Source: Gluconobacter thailandicus F149-1 = NBRC 100600 (GTDB taxonomy: Bacteria > Pseudomonadota > Alphaproteobacteria > Acetobacterales > Acetobacteraceae). From it: a stretch of DNA of 64,000 nucleotides. Under the pieces are notes generated by a model, which did not search any database, was not told the origin of the DNA, and saw nothing but the letters and a program-made list of their open reading frames with translations. Every line of letters starts with the position of its first letter. The first letter of the stretch is position 1. This document shows, piece by piece, positions 16,756-24,894 of this stretch. A program made the translations under genes and the position numbers. Location: contig NZ_BANH01000040.1 in NCBI RefSeq assembly GCF_000964465.1, forward strand, positions 46,870-110,869, written 5' to 3'.

Positions 16756-18861
16756 ATGGCCTGCCAGATTTTCACGATCGGGCCTTTTTGCATGCACCAG
16801 AAGACATTTCCCCGTAAGGCAGCTTTGCTGTTGTCCGCCAGTCTTGGGCTGGCAGCAGTGCCATCCGTTGTTTCCGCAAAGCCGGCTGTGCCGCTGATCA
16901 CATATGATCAGTACGGTCTCGATCTCGCGGGCCGCAATATGAGCGTGAAGCCGGGTGACAGTTTCTTCGATTATGCCAACGGCAGCTTCCTGAAGACGCT
17001 CGAAATCCCGTCGGATATGAGCAGCTATGGCCCGTTCAATGCTTTGGCCGAGACGTCCCGTCAGCGCATTCAGTCCATCCTCAAGGACCTGTCTGCGCAT
17101 CCGGTTGATGACCCGCAGTCAATCAACGAGAAGCTCGGCACCTATTATGCGTCCTTCATGGATGAAAAGGCGGTTGAGGCTGTTGGGGCCAAACCGCTGG
17201 AAGCCGAGATTGCTACCATTCATCAGATCACGGACCTGAAGACATTCGCCCAGTTCAGCGGTGCGTCCGCTACGACATTCGGTTCTTCCCCGTTTGCAGT
17301 GGATGTGGATGTTGATGCGAAAGACCCGACGAAATATGCACTCAGCATTGATCATGCCGGACTGGGAATGCCGGATCGGGATAACTACCTGAAGCCGGAA
17401 TTTGCCTCCAAAAAAGCTGCTTATCAGACTTACGTCACGACGCTTCTGACGCTTGTTCACTGGGCTGACCCGACGAAGTCCGCTGCGGATATCGTGGCGT
17501 TTGAGACGGAAATCGCCAAGGTTCACTGGGCGCGGACGGAACTGCGGGATCCAGACAAGACCTATAATCCGATGACTGTGGCCGCCCTGGTCAAGAGCAC
17601 ACCGTCTTTTGACTGGATGACATGGCTGCTTGCATCTGGTGTGCCGGCAGCTGGTCTGGAACAGCGGACCGTCATTGTGGGAGAGCCGTCTGCCATCAAG
17701 GCTGAAGCGGATCTGATTGCCAGGACTGATCTGAATACCCTGCGCGCCTGGCAGGCTTTCCATATGGCCAATAATTCTGCGTCATTCCTGTCTGATCCGT
17801 TTGTGCAGGCGCGCTTTGCCTATGCAAAAGCGATGTCCGGCCAGCCTGCGCTGGCGGCTCGCTGGAAGCGCGGTGTGGATTTCACGAGCGCTGCCATGGA
17901 AATGGCACTCGGCAAAATCTATGTGGATCGGTATTTCCCGGCCTCGGATCGTGCTGCCATGCAGACCCTGACGGGCAACCTGAAAGCTGCTTTCCACAAT
18001 CGCCTCGAACACAACACATGGATGAGCGCGCAGACGCGTGACGCCGCGCTGAAGAAGCTGGGCAGCTTTGAAATCCAGGTGGGTTACCCGAATGAATGGC
18101 GTGATTATTCCGATCTGGTCGTGAAGAAGGGTGATGTGTACGGCAATGCCGAGCGCGCATTTGCCTTCGAATGGCACTATCAGCTCAGCCATCTGGACAA
18201 GGTTGTGGATCGCAACGAGTGGCTGATGTCGCCCGCCACAGTGAATGCCTACAACAATCCGCGTTTTGTAGAGGTCGTGTTCCCTGCCGCGATCCTTCAG
18301 CCGCCGTTCTTCAACCCGAAGGCCGATCCGGCTGTGAATTACGGTGCGATTGGTGGCGTCATTGGGCATGAAATGACCCATTCCTTTGACGACAAGGGCC
18401 GCAAATACGACGACAAAGGGCGCCTGCGGAACTGGTGGACAAAGGAAGATGGAGAGCGCTTCCAGAAGCTGGCGGACCGTTTCGGTGCGCAGTATGACGC
18501 TTTCGAAGTACAGCCGGGCGTTCATGTGAACGGCCAGCTCACGATGGGCGAGAACATTGCCGATCTGGGTGGTCTGACGCTGGCACTGGATGCTTATCAT
18601 GCGTCCCTGAACGGTAAGCCGGCTCCGGTCATTGATGGCCTGACGGGCGATCAGCGCGTGTTCATGGGCTGGGCACAGGTCTGGCGTCAGAAGCTGCGCC
18701 CGGATACCGAGAAGCAGCTTGTCGTCATCGACCCGCATTCGCCGCCGAAAGCTCGTGTGAACATTCCGATGCACAACATAGACCTCTGGTACAAGGCGTG
18801 GAACGTGCAGCCGGGCGATAAGCTTTATCTGACGCCGGATCAGCGCGTCAAAATCTGGTAA
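16756..18861 (+). CDS. Exported M13-family zinc metallopeptidase (neprilysin/PepO type)
   Basis: A 701-aa peptidase with a signal peptide (KAALLLSASLGLAAVPSVVSA). The N-terminal domain begins PGDSFFDYANGSFL. The catalytic domain has NAYNNP, the zinc site HEMTH (about residues 537-541), ENIADLGGL with the third ligand Glu, and a C-terminal Trp. M13 enzymes cut short peptides; in bacteria they work in the periplasm. Start: ATG at 16756 has GAGGGC in front, ATG at 16792 (MHQKTFPRKAALL) gives a more ordinary signal peptide. Monocistronic, closed by a terminator. Confidence 0.9.
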   Translation: MACQIFTIGPFCMHQKTFPRKAALLLSASLGLAAVPSVVSAKPAVPLITYDQYGLDLAGRNMSVKPGDSFFDYANGSFLKTLEIPSDMSSYGPFNALAETSRQRIQSILKDLSAHPVDDPQSINEKLGTYYASFMDEKAVEAVGAKPLEAEIATIHQITDLKTFAQFSGASATTFGSSPFAVDVDVDAKDPTKYALSIDHAGLGMPDRDNYLKPEFASKKAAYQTYVTTLLTLVHWADPTKSAADIVAFETEIAKVHWARTELRDPDKTYNPMTVAALVKSTPSFDWMTWLLASGVPAAGLEQRTVIVGEPSAIKAEADLIARTDLNTLRAWQAFHMANNSASFLSDPFVQARFAYAKAMSGQPALAARWKRGVDFTSAAMEMALGKIYVDRYFPASDRAAMQTLTGNLKAAFHNRLEHNTWMSAQTRDAALKKLGSFEIQVGYPNEWRDYSDLVVKKGDVYGNAERAFAFEWHYQLSHLDKVVDRNEWLMSPATVNAYNNPRFVEVVFPAAILQPPFFNPKADPAVNYGAIGGVIGHEMTHSFDDKGRKYDDKGRLRNWWTKEDGERFQKLADRFGAQYDAFEVQPGVHVNGQLTMGENIADLGGLTLALDAYHASLNGKPAPVIDGLTGDQRVFMGWAQVWRQKLRPDTEKQLVVIDPHSPPKARVNIPMHNIDLWYKAWNVQPGDKLYLTPDQRVKIW

Positions 18862-18869
18862 CTGTGCGT

Positions 18870-18906
18870 GATGGGGTGGAGCGCCACCCCATCTGCCCAC
18901 TTTTTT
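18870..18906. terminator. Terminator between the peptidase gene and the metE remnant
   Basis: GATGGGGTGG (18870-18879) and CCACCCCATC (18884-18893) form a 10-bp perfect stem with a 4-nt loop; a TTTTTT run begins at 18901. Confidence 0.8.
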
Positions 18907-19390
18907 ACGGGCGCATATAGTGGGCTGCCGCAACCATGTTGATCAGGGCAGCTTTCGTCTCTGCCCATTTGCGGGTTTTCAGTCCGCAATCCGGATTGAC
19001 CCAGAGGGCATCCGGGCTGATGGTTCTGCTGGCGGCCCGGAGCAGGTCCACCATTTCCTCGACAGACGGCACGCGTGGGGAATGGATATCGTAAACGCCT
19101 GGCCCGATTTCCGCAGGGTAACGATAGGCTGCGAACGCATCGAGCAGTTCCATGTGGGAACGGGCGGTTTCAATCGAAATCACATCCGCATCCATCGCGC
19201 CAATGGCAGCAATGATGTCGTTAAATTCCGAGTAGCACATATGGGTATGGATCTGCGTCGCGTCCCGTACACCCGAGGCTGAAATGCGGAAACTTTCCAC
19301 GGTCCAGTCCAGATAGGATCGCCGGTCTGCGCTCGCAGGGCATGCAGGACCGTTCACGCCCCGAACAGGAAATGTGCGGCGTGGAGACAT
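18905..19390 (-). pseudogene. metE: C-terminal remnant of cobalamin-independent methionine synthase
   Basis: A 161-codon frame whose last ~135 residues are the end of Met[59 protein letters not shown] and [11 protein letters not shown]. These include the zinc-ligand Cys. MetE is normally about 750-780 residues, so some 600 N-terminal codons, including the whole first barrel, are missing. The first ~20 codons ([15 protein letters not shown]) do not match MetE, so the deletion joint lies near 19330. A cobalamin-riboswitch-like leader lies directly upstream, the usual position for metE. The fragment cannot be a working enzyme by itself. Confidence 0.85.
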
Positions 19391-19430
19391 GCGTGACCCG
19401 TCCGGAACGCCCCGCCGGAGGATGTTATGT

Positions 19431-19544
19431 GCGGTGGCAGGTCTCCTGGCTTGCGGGTCTTCGCACCGATTCCGCCTTCCCTCTTAGCCACGCCAGATGT
19501 GTGAACATCTCGCATGGAACCATGACAAGCCTCATGACTGCCGC
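19431..19544 (-). promoter_or_regulatory. Cobalamin-riboswitch-like leader, apparently shortened
   Basis: On the minus strand, GAGGGAAGGCGG is followed by GCGAAGACCCGC and AGCCAGGAGACCTGCC, the highly conserved 3' part of alphaproteobacterial cobalamin riboswitches. GGCAGT at the 5' end (19537-19542) can pair with the final CTGCC as P1. The element is only about 114 nt, against roughly 200 nt usually; the CCCGCAACTG core was not found. It may be a decayed or compact form. It precedes the metE remnant, where B12 would shut off the B12-independent enzyme. Confidence 0.6.
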
Positions 19545-19575
19545 ATATTCTGAAAAAGAGTCAATAGCTCTTGCT

Positions 19576-19597
19576 CATATAAAGAACTCCTTATATG
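19576..19597. promoter_or_regulatory. Palindromic operator candidate for the SahR-like regulator
   Basis: CATATAAAGAACTCCTTATATG is an interrupted palindrome with 7-bp outer arms (CATATAA/TTATATG). It has the size and shape of ArsR-family operators. It overlaps the first possible start codon (19595) of the regulator gene and lies between it and the riboswitch-metE leader, so it could control both directions. Confidence 0.5.
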
Positions 19598-20533
19598 AAA
19601 GCCTGTATGGAGCAGGCACTTACCATTTTCCAGGCACTGGCAGACATGACCCGTCTGCGGATTCTGGCCCTTTTGCGCGAAATGGAACTGTCCATCGGCG
19701 AAGTGGCGCAGGTTCTTGGGCAGAGTCAGCCTCGCGTTTCGCGTCATGTGAAGATTCTTGCTGATGCTGCGTTGATCGAGCGGCGGAAGGAAGGAAGCTG
19801 GGTGTTTCTGACCTTGGGTGCGCCGGAAGTTCTAGAGCCTGTTTTCATGGCGCTGGATCGGTGGACGGCACGGGAACCGGCGGAAATCCGTGCGGATCGT
19901 ATTCGTTTGCAGGCCATTCGGGATGTTCGTGCCCTTGCGGCCGAAGACTGGTTTGAAACCCACGCGGCAGAATGGGATGCGTTGCGTTCCCTGCATGTTT
20001 CCGAGCAGGAAGTTGAAGCGGCCATCCTGCAGACGCTCTCGGCGTTCCCGATCGGTCGGCTTGTGGATATAGGCACCGGAACTGGTCGCATGATGGAGCT
20101 GCTGGGGCGGGGAGCCCGAACCGTCATCGGGTTTGATCGCAGTCCGGCCATGCTGCGGCTGGCGCGAACCAAGCTGGGGGAAGCCGGTCTGGAGCACGCC
20201 GATCTTCGGCAGGGCGATTTTCAGGCACTTCCTTTGCCGGAAGGCTCGGCCGACGTCGCGGTCATGCATCAGGTTCTCCACTACGCGCAGCATCCTGCGG
20301 CCGTGATTGCAGAGGCCGCGCGTATTCTGGACGCCAATGGCCGACTTTTGGTTGTCGATTTTGCTTCTCATAACCGGGAAGAACTTCGCACGCGGGATGC
20401 GCATGTCCGGCTTGGGTTTACGGATGCGCAGATGGCGACATGGTTTCGTGCCGCCGGTCTGATCCCCGCGGAGCCGGTGGCTCTTGAAGGTGAACTGACC
20501 GTCAAACTCTGGCTCGGCCAACGCCCCAACTGA
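19595..20533 (+). CDS. ArsR-family regulator fused to SAM methyltransferase domain (SahR-like)
   Basis: A 312-aa two-domain protein. Residues 5-95 form an ArsR winged helix (MEQALTIFQALADMTRLRIL, VLGQSQPRVSRHVKIL). Residues ~145-250 form a class I methyltransferase fold with the SAM/SAH loop LVDIGTGTGRMMELLG. Fused regulators of this kind next to metF are known as S-adenosylhomocysteine-responsive repressors (SahR) of the methionine cycle. The neighbours (metF, metE remnant) agree. Start may be ATG 19595 or 19607; the second gives the usual N terminus and leaves the palindrome outside the gene. Confidence 0.75.
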   Translation: MKACMEQALTIFQALADMTRLRILALLREMELSIGEVAQVLGQSQPRVSRHVKILADAALIERRKEGSWVFLTLGAPEVLEPVFMALDRWTAREPAEIRADRIRLQAIRDVRALAAEDWFETHAAEWDALRSLHVSEQEVEAAILQTLSAFPIGRLVDIGTGTGRMMELLGRGARTVIGFDRSPAMLRLARTKLGEAGLEHADLRQGDFQALPLPEGSADVAVMHQVLHYAQHPAAVIAEAARILDANGRLLVVDFASHNREELRTRDAHVRLGFTDAQMATWFRAAGLIPAEPVALEGELTVKLWLGQRPN

Positions 20534-20562
20534 TCTGAATTATTGAACAAGGAGCTGGCGTG

Positions 20563-21429
20563 ATGCCCGCACAGACAGGGCCTCTGCCCGCAATTTCGTT
20601 CGAGTTTTTTCCTGCCAAGACGGAGAAGGCTGCCGCTACCCTCCTGGAGAATGCAAAGACGCTTGCTGCTTTTGGTCCGCAGTTCATGTCCGTGACTTAC
20701 GGGGCAGGCGGGTCAACACGGGACCGGACCCTGGCCACGCTGAAAGACATGGTTCGGGAAACTGGCGCGCCACTGGCGGGACATCTGACTTGCGTCGGAG
20801 CCTCCAAAGAAGAGGTCAATGCCGTGGCTCAGGCATACTGGGATGCAGGTGTGAAGCACATCGTGGCCCTGCGTGGTGATCCGCCGCCGTCAGCCGGGGG
20901 TGTGTATGAGCCTCATCCGGAAGGTTATGCCGGGGCTGTGGATCTGGTGCGTGGATTGAAGGAGATAGCGCCTTTCGAAATCTCCGTTGCGGCTTATCCG
21001 GAAACCCATCCTGCCGCTCTCAATCCTCAGGCGGATCTGGAGCATCTACGGGCGAAGATTGACGCTGGAGCAGACCGGGCTCTGACACAGTTTTTCTTTG
21101 AAGCGGAGACGTTCCTGCGATTTCGGGACCGTGCAGCTGCGATTGGAATCGAGCGTCCGATTGTGCCAGGTATTCTCCCTATAGGGAGCGCAGCGCAGGC
21201 ATGGAAGTTTGCCGAAATGTGTGGCGCCAACGTGCCGAAGTGGATGCGGGATCTGTTCGATGGTCTGGACGAGACGCCGCAGACACGTGCGCTTGTTGCA
21301 GCGACCGTGGCGGATCGTTTGTGCCAGACACTGAAAGCGGAAGGTGTGGAACAATTCCATTTCTATACGCTGAATCATGCAGATACGGCGTCTGCTCTTT
21401 GCCGCCTTCTCGGGTGTCGTCCGCTCTGA
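20563..21429 (+). CDS. metF: 5,10-methylenetetrahydrofolate reductase
   Basis: A 288-aa flavoprotein that makes 5-methyltetrahydrofolate for methionine synthase. Motifs: SFEFFPAKTEKA, SVTYGAGGSTRDRT, HLTCVGAS, VALRGDPP, AAYPETHP and TQFFFEAETF, all typical MetF. AAGGAG lies 8 nt before the ATG at 20563 (a GTG directly in front is less likely). It is 29 bp after the SahR-like gene, probably one operon. The HAD gene follows after 46 bp. Confidence 0.95.
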   Translation: MPAQTGPLPAISFEFFPAKTEKAAATLLENAKTLAAFGPQFMSVTYGAGGSTRDRTLATLKDMVRETGAPLAGHLTCVGASKEEVNAVAQAYWDAGVKHIVALRGDPPPSAGGVYEPHPEGYAGAVDLVRGLKEIAPFEISVAAYPETHPAALNPQADLEHLRAKIDAGADRALTQFFFEAETFLRFRDRAAAIGIERPIVPGILPIGSAAQAWKFAEMCGANVPKWMRDLFDGLDETPQTRALVAATVADRLCQTLKAEGVEQFHFYTLNHADTASALCRLLGCRPL

Positions 21430-21475
21430 AGGGGAGAGGGCTGGATTTCCTGTGCGAACGGGGTGACAAAAGGGA

Positions 21476-22141
21476 ATGACAAGATTCCCGATCGTTCTTC
21501 TCGACTACGATGGTACGCTGGCGGAAACGCAGCCGGCCATTCTTCGCAGCCTGAAGGAAGCTTTTGAGGCCAGTGGCTACGAAGCGCCGTCTTCGGACGC
21601 TCTCAAGAAGCAACTGGCCAAGGGCGGCACGCTTCAGACGCTCTTTCAGGCCGTTGTCCCCAAGAGCGATGACGAGGCCGCAGGAGCTTTTGTTCGCCAT
21701 TACCGGGCCTGTTATCCCAAGGCGGATCAGGAAGAGACAGTGTTGTTTGATGGCGTAAAGTCAGTTCTGGACACGCTGAAGGGCAAAGGGGCCACCCTGG
21801 TCATCCTGAGCAACAAGCATGCACCAACAGTTCATCACAGCATTGAGCGTTTTGGGCTGGGAGAATGGCTCAGTGGTGTTATCGCTTCCGAGCCGCAGTA
21901 TCCACACAAGCCAGATCCGCGCGTCATGACGGATCGTGTGCGTCCCCTGTTTCCGGATGCAAAGGCTTCAGAGTTTCTGATGGTGGGGGATACGACCGCC
22001 GATCTGACTTTTGCCCGTAATGCAGGGATTGCAGGCTGCTGGGCAAGTTATGGTCACGGTTCTGCACAGCAGTGCATTGATCTCAAGCCAGATTACCGGA
22101 TCGACCGCGTGACCGATCTTCTGAACGTCGTCAGCCTGTAA
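21476..22141 (+). CDS. HAD-family hydrolase, phosphoglycolate phosphatase-like
   Basis: A 221-aa hydrolase: motif I DYDGTLAETQ (Asp nucleophile), motif II LVILSNK, motif III lysine in HKPDPR, motif IV MVGDTTADLTFARNAG. The four-helix cap lies between motifs I and II (subfamily IA). Such enzymes remove phosphate from 2-phosphoglycolate or similar small molecules; the real substrate is unknown. Probably the third gene of the regulator-metF unit. Confidence 0.8.
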   Translation: MTRFPIVLLDYDGTLAETQPAILRSLKEAFEASGYEAPSSDALKKQLAKGGTLQTLFQAVVPKSDDEAAGAFVRHYRACYPKADQEETVLFDGVKSVLDTLKGKGATLVILSNKHAPTVHHSIERFGLGEWLSGVIASEPQYPHKPDPRVMTDRVRPLFPDAKASEFLMVGDTTADLTFARNAGIAGCWASYGHGSAQQCIDLKPDYRIDRVTDLLNVVSL

Positions 22142-22150
22142 CAGATCGGC

Positions 22151-23233
22151 TCAGCCCTTCGGGGCTGGGCCAATACTTCCGCGTTCAATCAACTGGGTCT
22201 TCAGAATGACATTCTGGCGCCCATCCTGCTGAACGAGAAGGCGCACGGCTTCCATGCCCTTTTGCTCATGGGGCTGACGGATGGTGCTGAGATCAGCTGC
22301 TTCGGCTGCCGGAATGTCGTCGAAGCCGAAAATTGACACATCCTGCGGGATACTGAGGCCTGCGGCACGAACGGTCTGCATGGCGCCGATCGCGACACGG
22401 TCACTCATGGCGAGGATTGCTGTGGGACGTTCAGGCCGGTTGATGAGAAACCGGGCGCCTTCAGCACCAGCTTCTTCGGAATTGATGGGAATTTCCCAGG
22501 CCGGAACTGTTTCCGGGGCAATGCCAGCTTCCTGAAGAGCTGTCAGGTACCCTTCCAGGCGCATGGCAATCGTACTGTGAGCAATATTGGCGCGGCGCTT
22601 CGCGGTCAGGATACCAAAGTAATCGTCATGCGCTGTTTTAAGAGACAGGATTCCGAAGCGGCGATGTCCAAGCTCCAGGAGTGTCTTGGCAGCTTTGTAG
22701 GCAGCATCCTTGTCATCAATGCCAACATACGGAATGCCATCAAGCCGTGGTTGATCTACGACCACCAGCGGTACATTTCTCTGTTGAGCCATCATGACGC
22801 ACCGGCTGTCAGGGGCAACGGAATACAGGATATACCCGTCCACGGCAGCATTCCCCAGCGAAACGGGGGTGTTCATGTTGCGAAGGCTGCTGCCAGCAGA
22901 AATCAGTGCCAAATCGGTTTCGAGTTCGTTGCAGCTTTTGGCGACACCATTCAAAACAGTCAGAACTGCTGGATCCGAAAAGGCGTAGGGCAGGTCTTCG
23001 CTGAAAAGAAATCCAAGTGCGCCAGCATGTCCCGTCGCGAGCTGCTTGGCTGCTGGGTCCGGGCCGGTGTAGCCCATGTCCTGCGCGGCGGCGAAAATCT
23101 TTTCCCGCAGGGCCGCAGAAAGCTGACCGGGGCGGATATAGGCGTTCGAGACGGTCGTGTGAGACACCCCGACCTGTGCTGCTACGTCCTTGAGGGTAAC
23201 TTTGCGGCGGCCGTGCTGACGGGTGGTTTTCAT
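22151..23233 (-). CDS. LacI-family transcriptional regulator
   Basis: A 360-aa regulator: HTH (VTLKDVAAQVGVSHTTVSNAYIRPGQLS, in pieces) at residues 10-35, then a periplasmic-binding-protein-like sensor ending FGFDDIPAAEAADLSTIRQP. The ATG at 23233 (MKTTRQHGRRKVTL) is chosen; a TTG 36 bp earlier is weaker. No transport or sugar gene adjoins it, so the ligand is unknown. A hairpin, CAGCCC-TTCG-GGGCTG, lies in its last codons (about 22152-22167) and may help end transcription. Confidence 0.85.
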   Translation of the reverse strand: MKTTRQHGRRKVTLKDVAAQVGVSHTTVSNAYIRPGQLSAALREKIFAAAQDMGYTGPDPAAKQLATGHAGALGFLFSEDLPYAFSDPAVLTVLNGVAKSCNELETDLALISAGSSLRNMNTPVSLGNAAVDGYILYSVAPDSRCVMMAQQRNVPLVVVDQPRLDGIPYVGIDDKDAAYKAAKTLLELGHRRFGILSLKTAHDDYFGILTAKRRANIAHSTIAMRLEGYLTALQEAGIAPETVPAWEIPINSEEAGAEGARFLINRPERPTAILAMSDRVAIGAMQTVRAAGLSIPQDVSIFGFDDIPAAEAADLSTIRQPHEQKGMEAVRLLVQQDGRQNVILKTQLIERGSIGPAPKG

Positions 23234-23377
23234 GGACTGTCCAATAATGAAAGCGGGCCTTTTACGCAATCCTGATAGGTACTGCGCAGACCCGTCAAGG
23301 CTAAGGCCCTGAAAACAAATACTAGCCTGCGTGTTTCCATTCCGTCTTCACAATTACGACAGGACAGCTCAGAAAGA

Positions 23378-23629
23378 TCATTCTTTGGGTTTGGAAACAG
23401 TATCGCTCTTCTTGGGGAGTGGTTCGAACATGGCGCGACATTTCGGGCTGAGCTGATCCAGCTTTTTCTTCATGCAGGCAGTAATCTTGGCTTCGTTGGG
23501 AATGGCGAATGTGCAAAGCCGGATTGCATCGCCCTGACAGGCCTGTTTCTGCTCGTCGCGTGTTGCCGCGTTAGCAGAGCCAAGGGCAAGTCCAGCCAGA
23601 TAGGCTAGGATCACAAGATAACGGGTCAT
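23378..23629 (-). CDS. Small exported cysteine-rich protein
   Basis: An 83-aa protein with signal peptide MTRYLVILAYLAGLALGSANA. The mature part has four cysteines in the spacing C-x(8)-C-x(12)-C-x(11)-C with a DAIRLC...IPNEAKITACM...LSPKCRAMF pattern. This matches small proteobacterial periplasmic proteins with a Golgi-apparatus-protein-1-like cysteine-rich repeat. Function unknown. The start is set by GGAGG 5 nt before the ATG at 23629. Confidence 0.7.
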   Translation of the reverse strand: MTRYLVILAYLAGLALGSANAATRDEQKQACQGDAIRLCTFAIPNEAKITACMKKKLDQLSPKCRAMFEPLPKKSDTVSKPKE

Positions 23630-23747
23630 GGTCCGCCTCCTTTCCATGTAAAAGCGTCTGGCGAAGAAAGCAGTTTCCGGCCTGGTTGGGGTGTCGTCAA
23701 GAAGATGACGATGATGCACAAATAGACCTGAAACAGTCCTCTTTGAT

Positions 23748-24149
23748 TTACCGTGACAAGGGCCGGACGATACGGGCAAAGCGGGCACCATCCTGCGAGG
23801 CCGCCTGAGTATTCGCCTTGCGCAGAGGCGTTGCGGCCGAAGGGGTAACGGCCTGTCCATCCGGGCGCAGGGTCATCAGAAGCATCCGGGCGCGGGCAGC
23901 GTCCGGCGTATCAGCCATGCAGTAACTGATGGCGCGGGATTCACGCTGCGACTCAATCAGCCCACTGCGTCGCAAGGTGCCAAGGTGCTGGCTCAGTGTG
24001 GGCTGCCCGATTCCCGTCATGGTTTCGATTTCGCTGACGGCATGCGGGCCATCCAGGAGTGCTGACAGGATCGTCAGACGCTGGGGTTGCGCCAGAAGGC
24101 GGAGCCATTCGGCAAGATTACGGCTTTCTTCAAGTGCGAGCAGAGTCAT
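23748..24149 (-). CDS. ArsR-family regulator of the sulfide-detoxification locus (BigR/SqrR-like)
   Basis: A 133-aa winged-helix regulator (LLAQPQRLTILSALLDG, GIGQPTLSQHLGTLRRSGLIESQRESRAISY). It sits with a peroxiredoxin, persulfide dioxygenase, sulfide:quinone oxidoreductase and TauE/SafE exporter, the standard company of BigR. BigR and SqrR sense persulfide with two cysteines; this protein has only one (ISYC), and the position matching the first one is Ser (ILSALL). The ATG at 24149 overlaps the peroxiredoxin stop (ATGA), so the two are translationally coupled. Confidence 0.75.
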   Translation of the reverse strand: MTLLALEESRNLAEWLRLLAQPQRLTILSALLDGPHAVSEIETMTGIGQPTLSQHLGTLRRSGLIESQRESRAISYCMADTPDAARARMLLMTLRPDGQAVTPSAATPLRKANTQAASQDGARFARIVRPLSR

Positions 24150-24790
24150 GAGCGGGGCTTTTTCGGCTGAAGGAACCAACTCGGGCCGGCCTTCTGAACG
24201 GCCTCCTGGGTTTGTGGTGGCGGAGCGATGGCAGGCTCACCGGGTTGCCATCCCTCGGGTGTGAGGATGTTGGATCGATCAACTTCCTGCAGCGCGCAGA
24301 GGACACGTTGCAGCTCTGCAACCGAGCGCCCGACGCTGGCCGGATAGTTGATGATCGTGCGAATGATGCCCGTAGGATCAATGAAAAACACGGACCGGAC
24401 CGTGGCGCTGTTCTGGGCTTCGAGATCTATCATTCCATAAGCCCGGGCCACTTCCATCGAAGGATCTTCCACGATTGGAAATGGGACACGGACATTGAAG
24501 CGCTCTTCAATGGCTGAAATCCATGCCAGATGCGCGGGCAGGCTGTCTGCGGACAGGCCAAGCAGAACACAGTCCCGTTCTCGGAAAGCAGGCTCCAGTT
24601 TGGAAAGGGCAATGAACTCGCTCGTGCAGACAGGCGTAAAGTCTGCAGGATGTGCGAACAGCATCACCCAGCGTCCGCGCAGGGAACTCAGTACGAATTC
24701 ACCGTGTGTCGTACGGGCCGTGAAATCCGGGGCTTCATCCCCAATACGAAGCGTCGGGAAGGAAAGATCGTCAGTGATGGGGCCTGTCAT
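24146..24790 (-). CDS. Peroxiredoxin, AhpC/TSA (Prx6-like)
   Basis: A 214-aa thiol peroxidase. The peroxidatic Cys is in the P-x(3)-(T/S)-x(2)-C-type stretch HPADFTPVCTSEF (about residues 47-59). RSVFFIDPTG and a long C-terminal arm of the Prx6 type follow. It reduces peroxides and may also act on persulfides. It is the first gene of a two-gene operon with the ArsR regulator and divergent from the persulfide dioxygenase. Confidence 0.85.
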   Translation of the reverse strand: MTGPITDDLSFPTLRIGDEAPDFTARTTHGEFVLSSLRGRWVMLFAHPADFTPVCTSEFIALSKLEPAFRERDCVLLGLSADSLPAHLAWISAIEERFNVRVPFPIVEDPSMEVARAYGMIDLEAQNSATVRSVFFIDPTGIIRTIINYPASVGRSVAELQRVLCALQEVDRSNILTPEGWQPGEPAIAPPPQTQEAVQKAGPSWFLQPKKPRS

Positions 24791-24815
24791 GGTCCTGTTC
24801 CAGCTTGTCCGGGTC

Positions 24816-24847
24816 TTGACGTTTGATAGTTAATGACTTTAATAAAC
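24816..24847 (+). promoter_or_regulatory. Promoter with overlapping imperfect palindrome, divergent sulfide locus
   Basis: TTGACG (24816-24821) and TTTAAT (24838-24843) with a 16-bp spacer look like -35 and -10 elements for the dioxygenase operon. GTTTGATAGTTA and TAATAAAC (24821-24847) make a loose palindrome lying over the promoter, where an ArsR-type repressor would bind. Confidence 0.4.
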
Positions 24848-24894
24848 ACAGAATTGATTTTTTTGAAATGCTTAACTCCGGGGGTGAAAACGTC

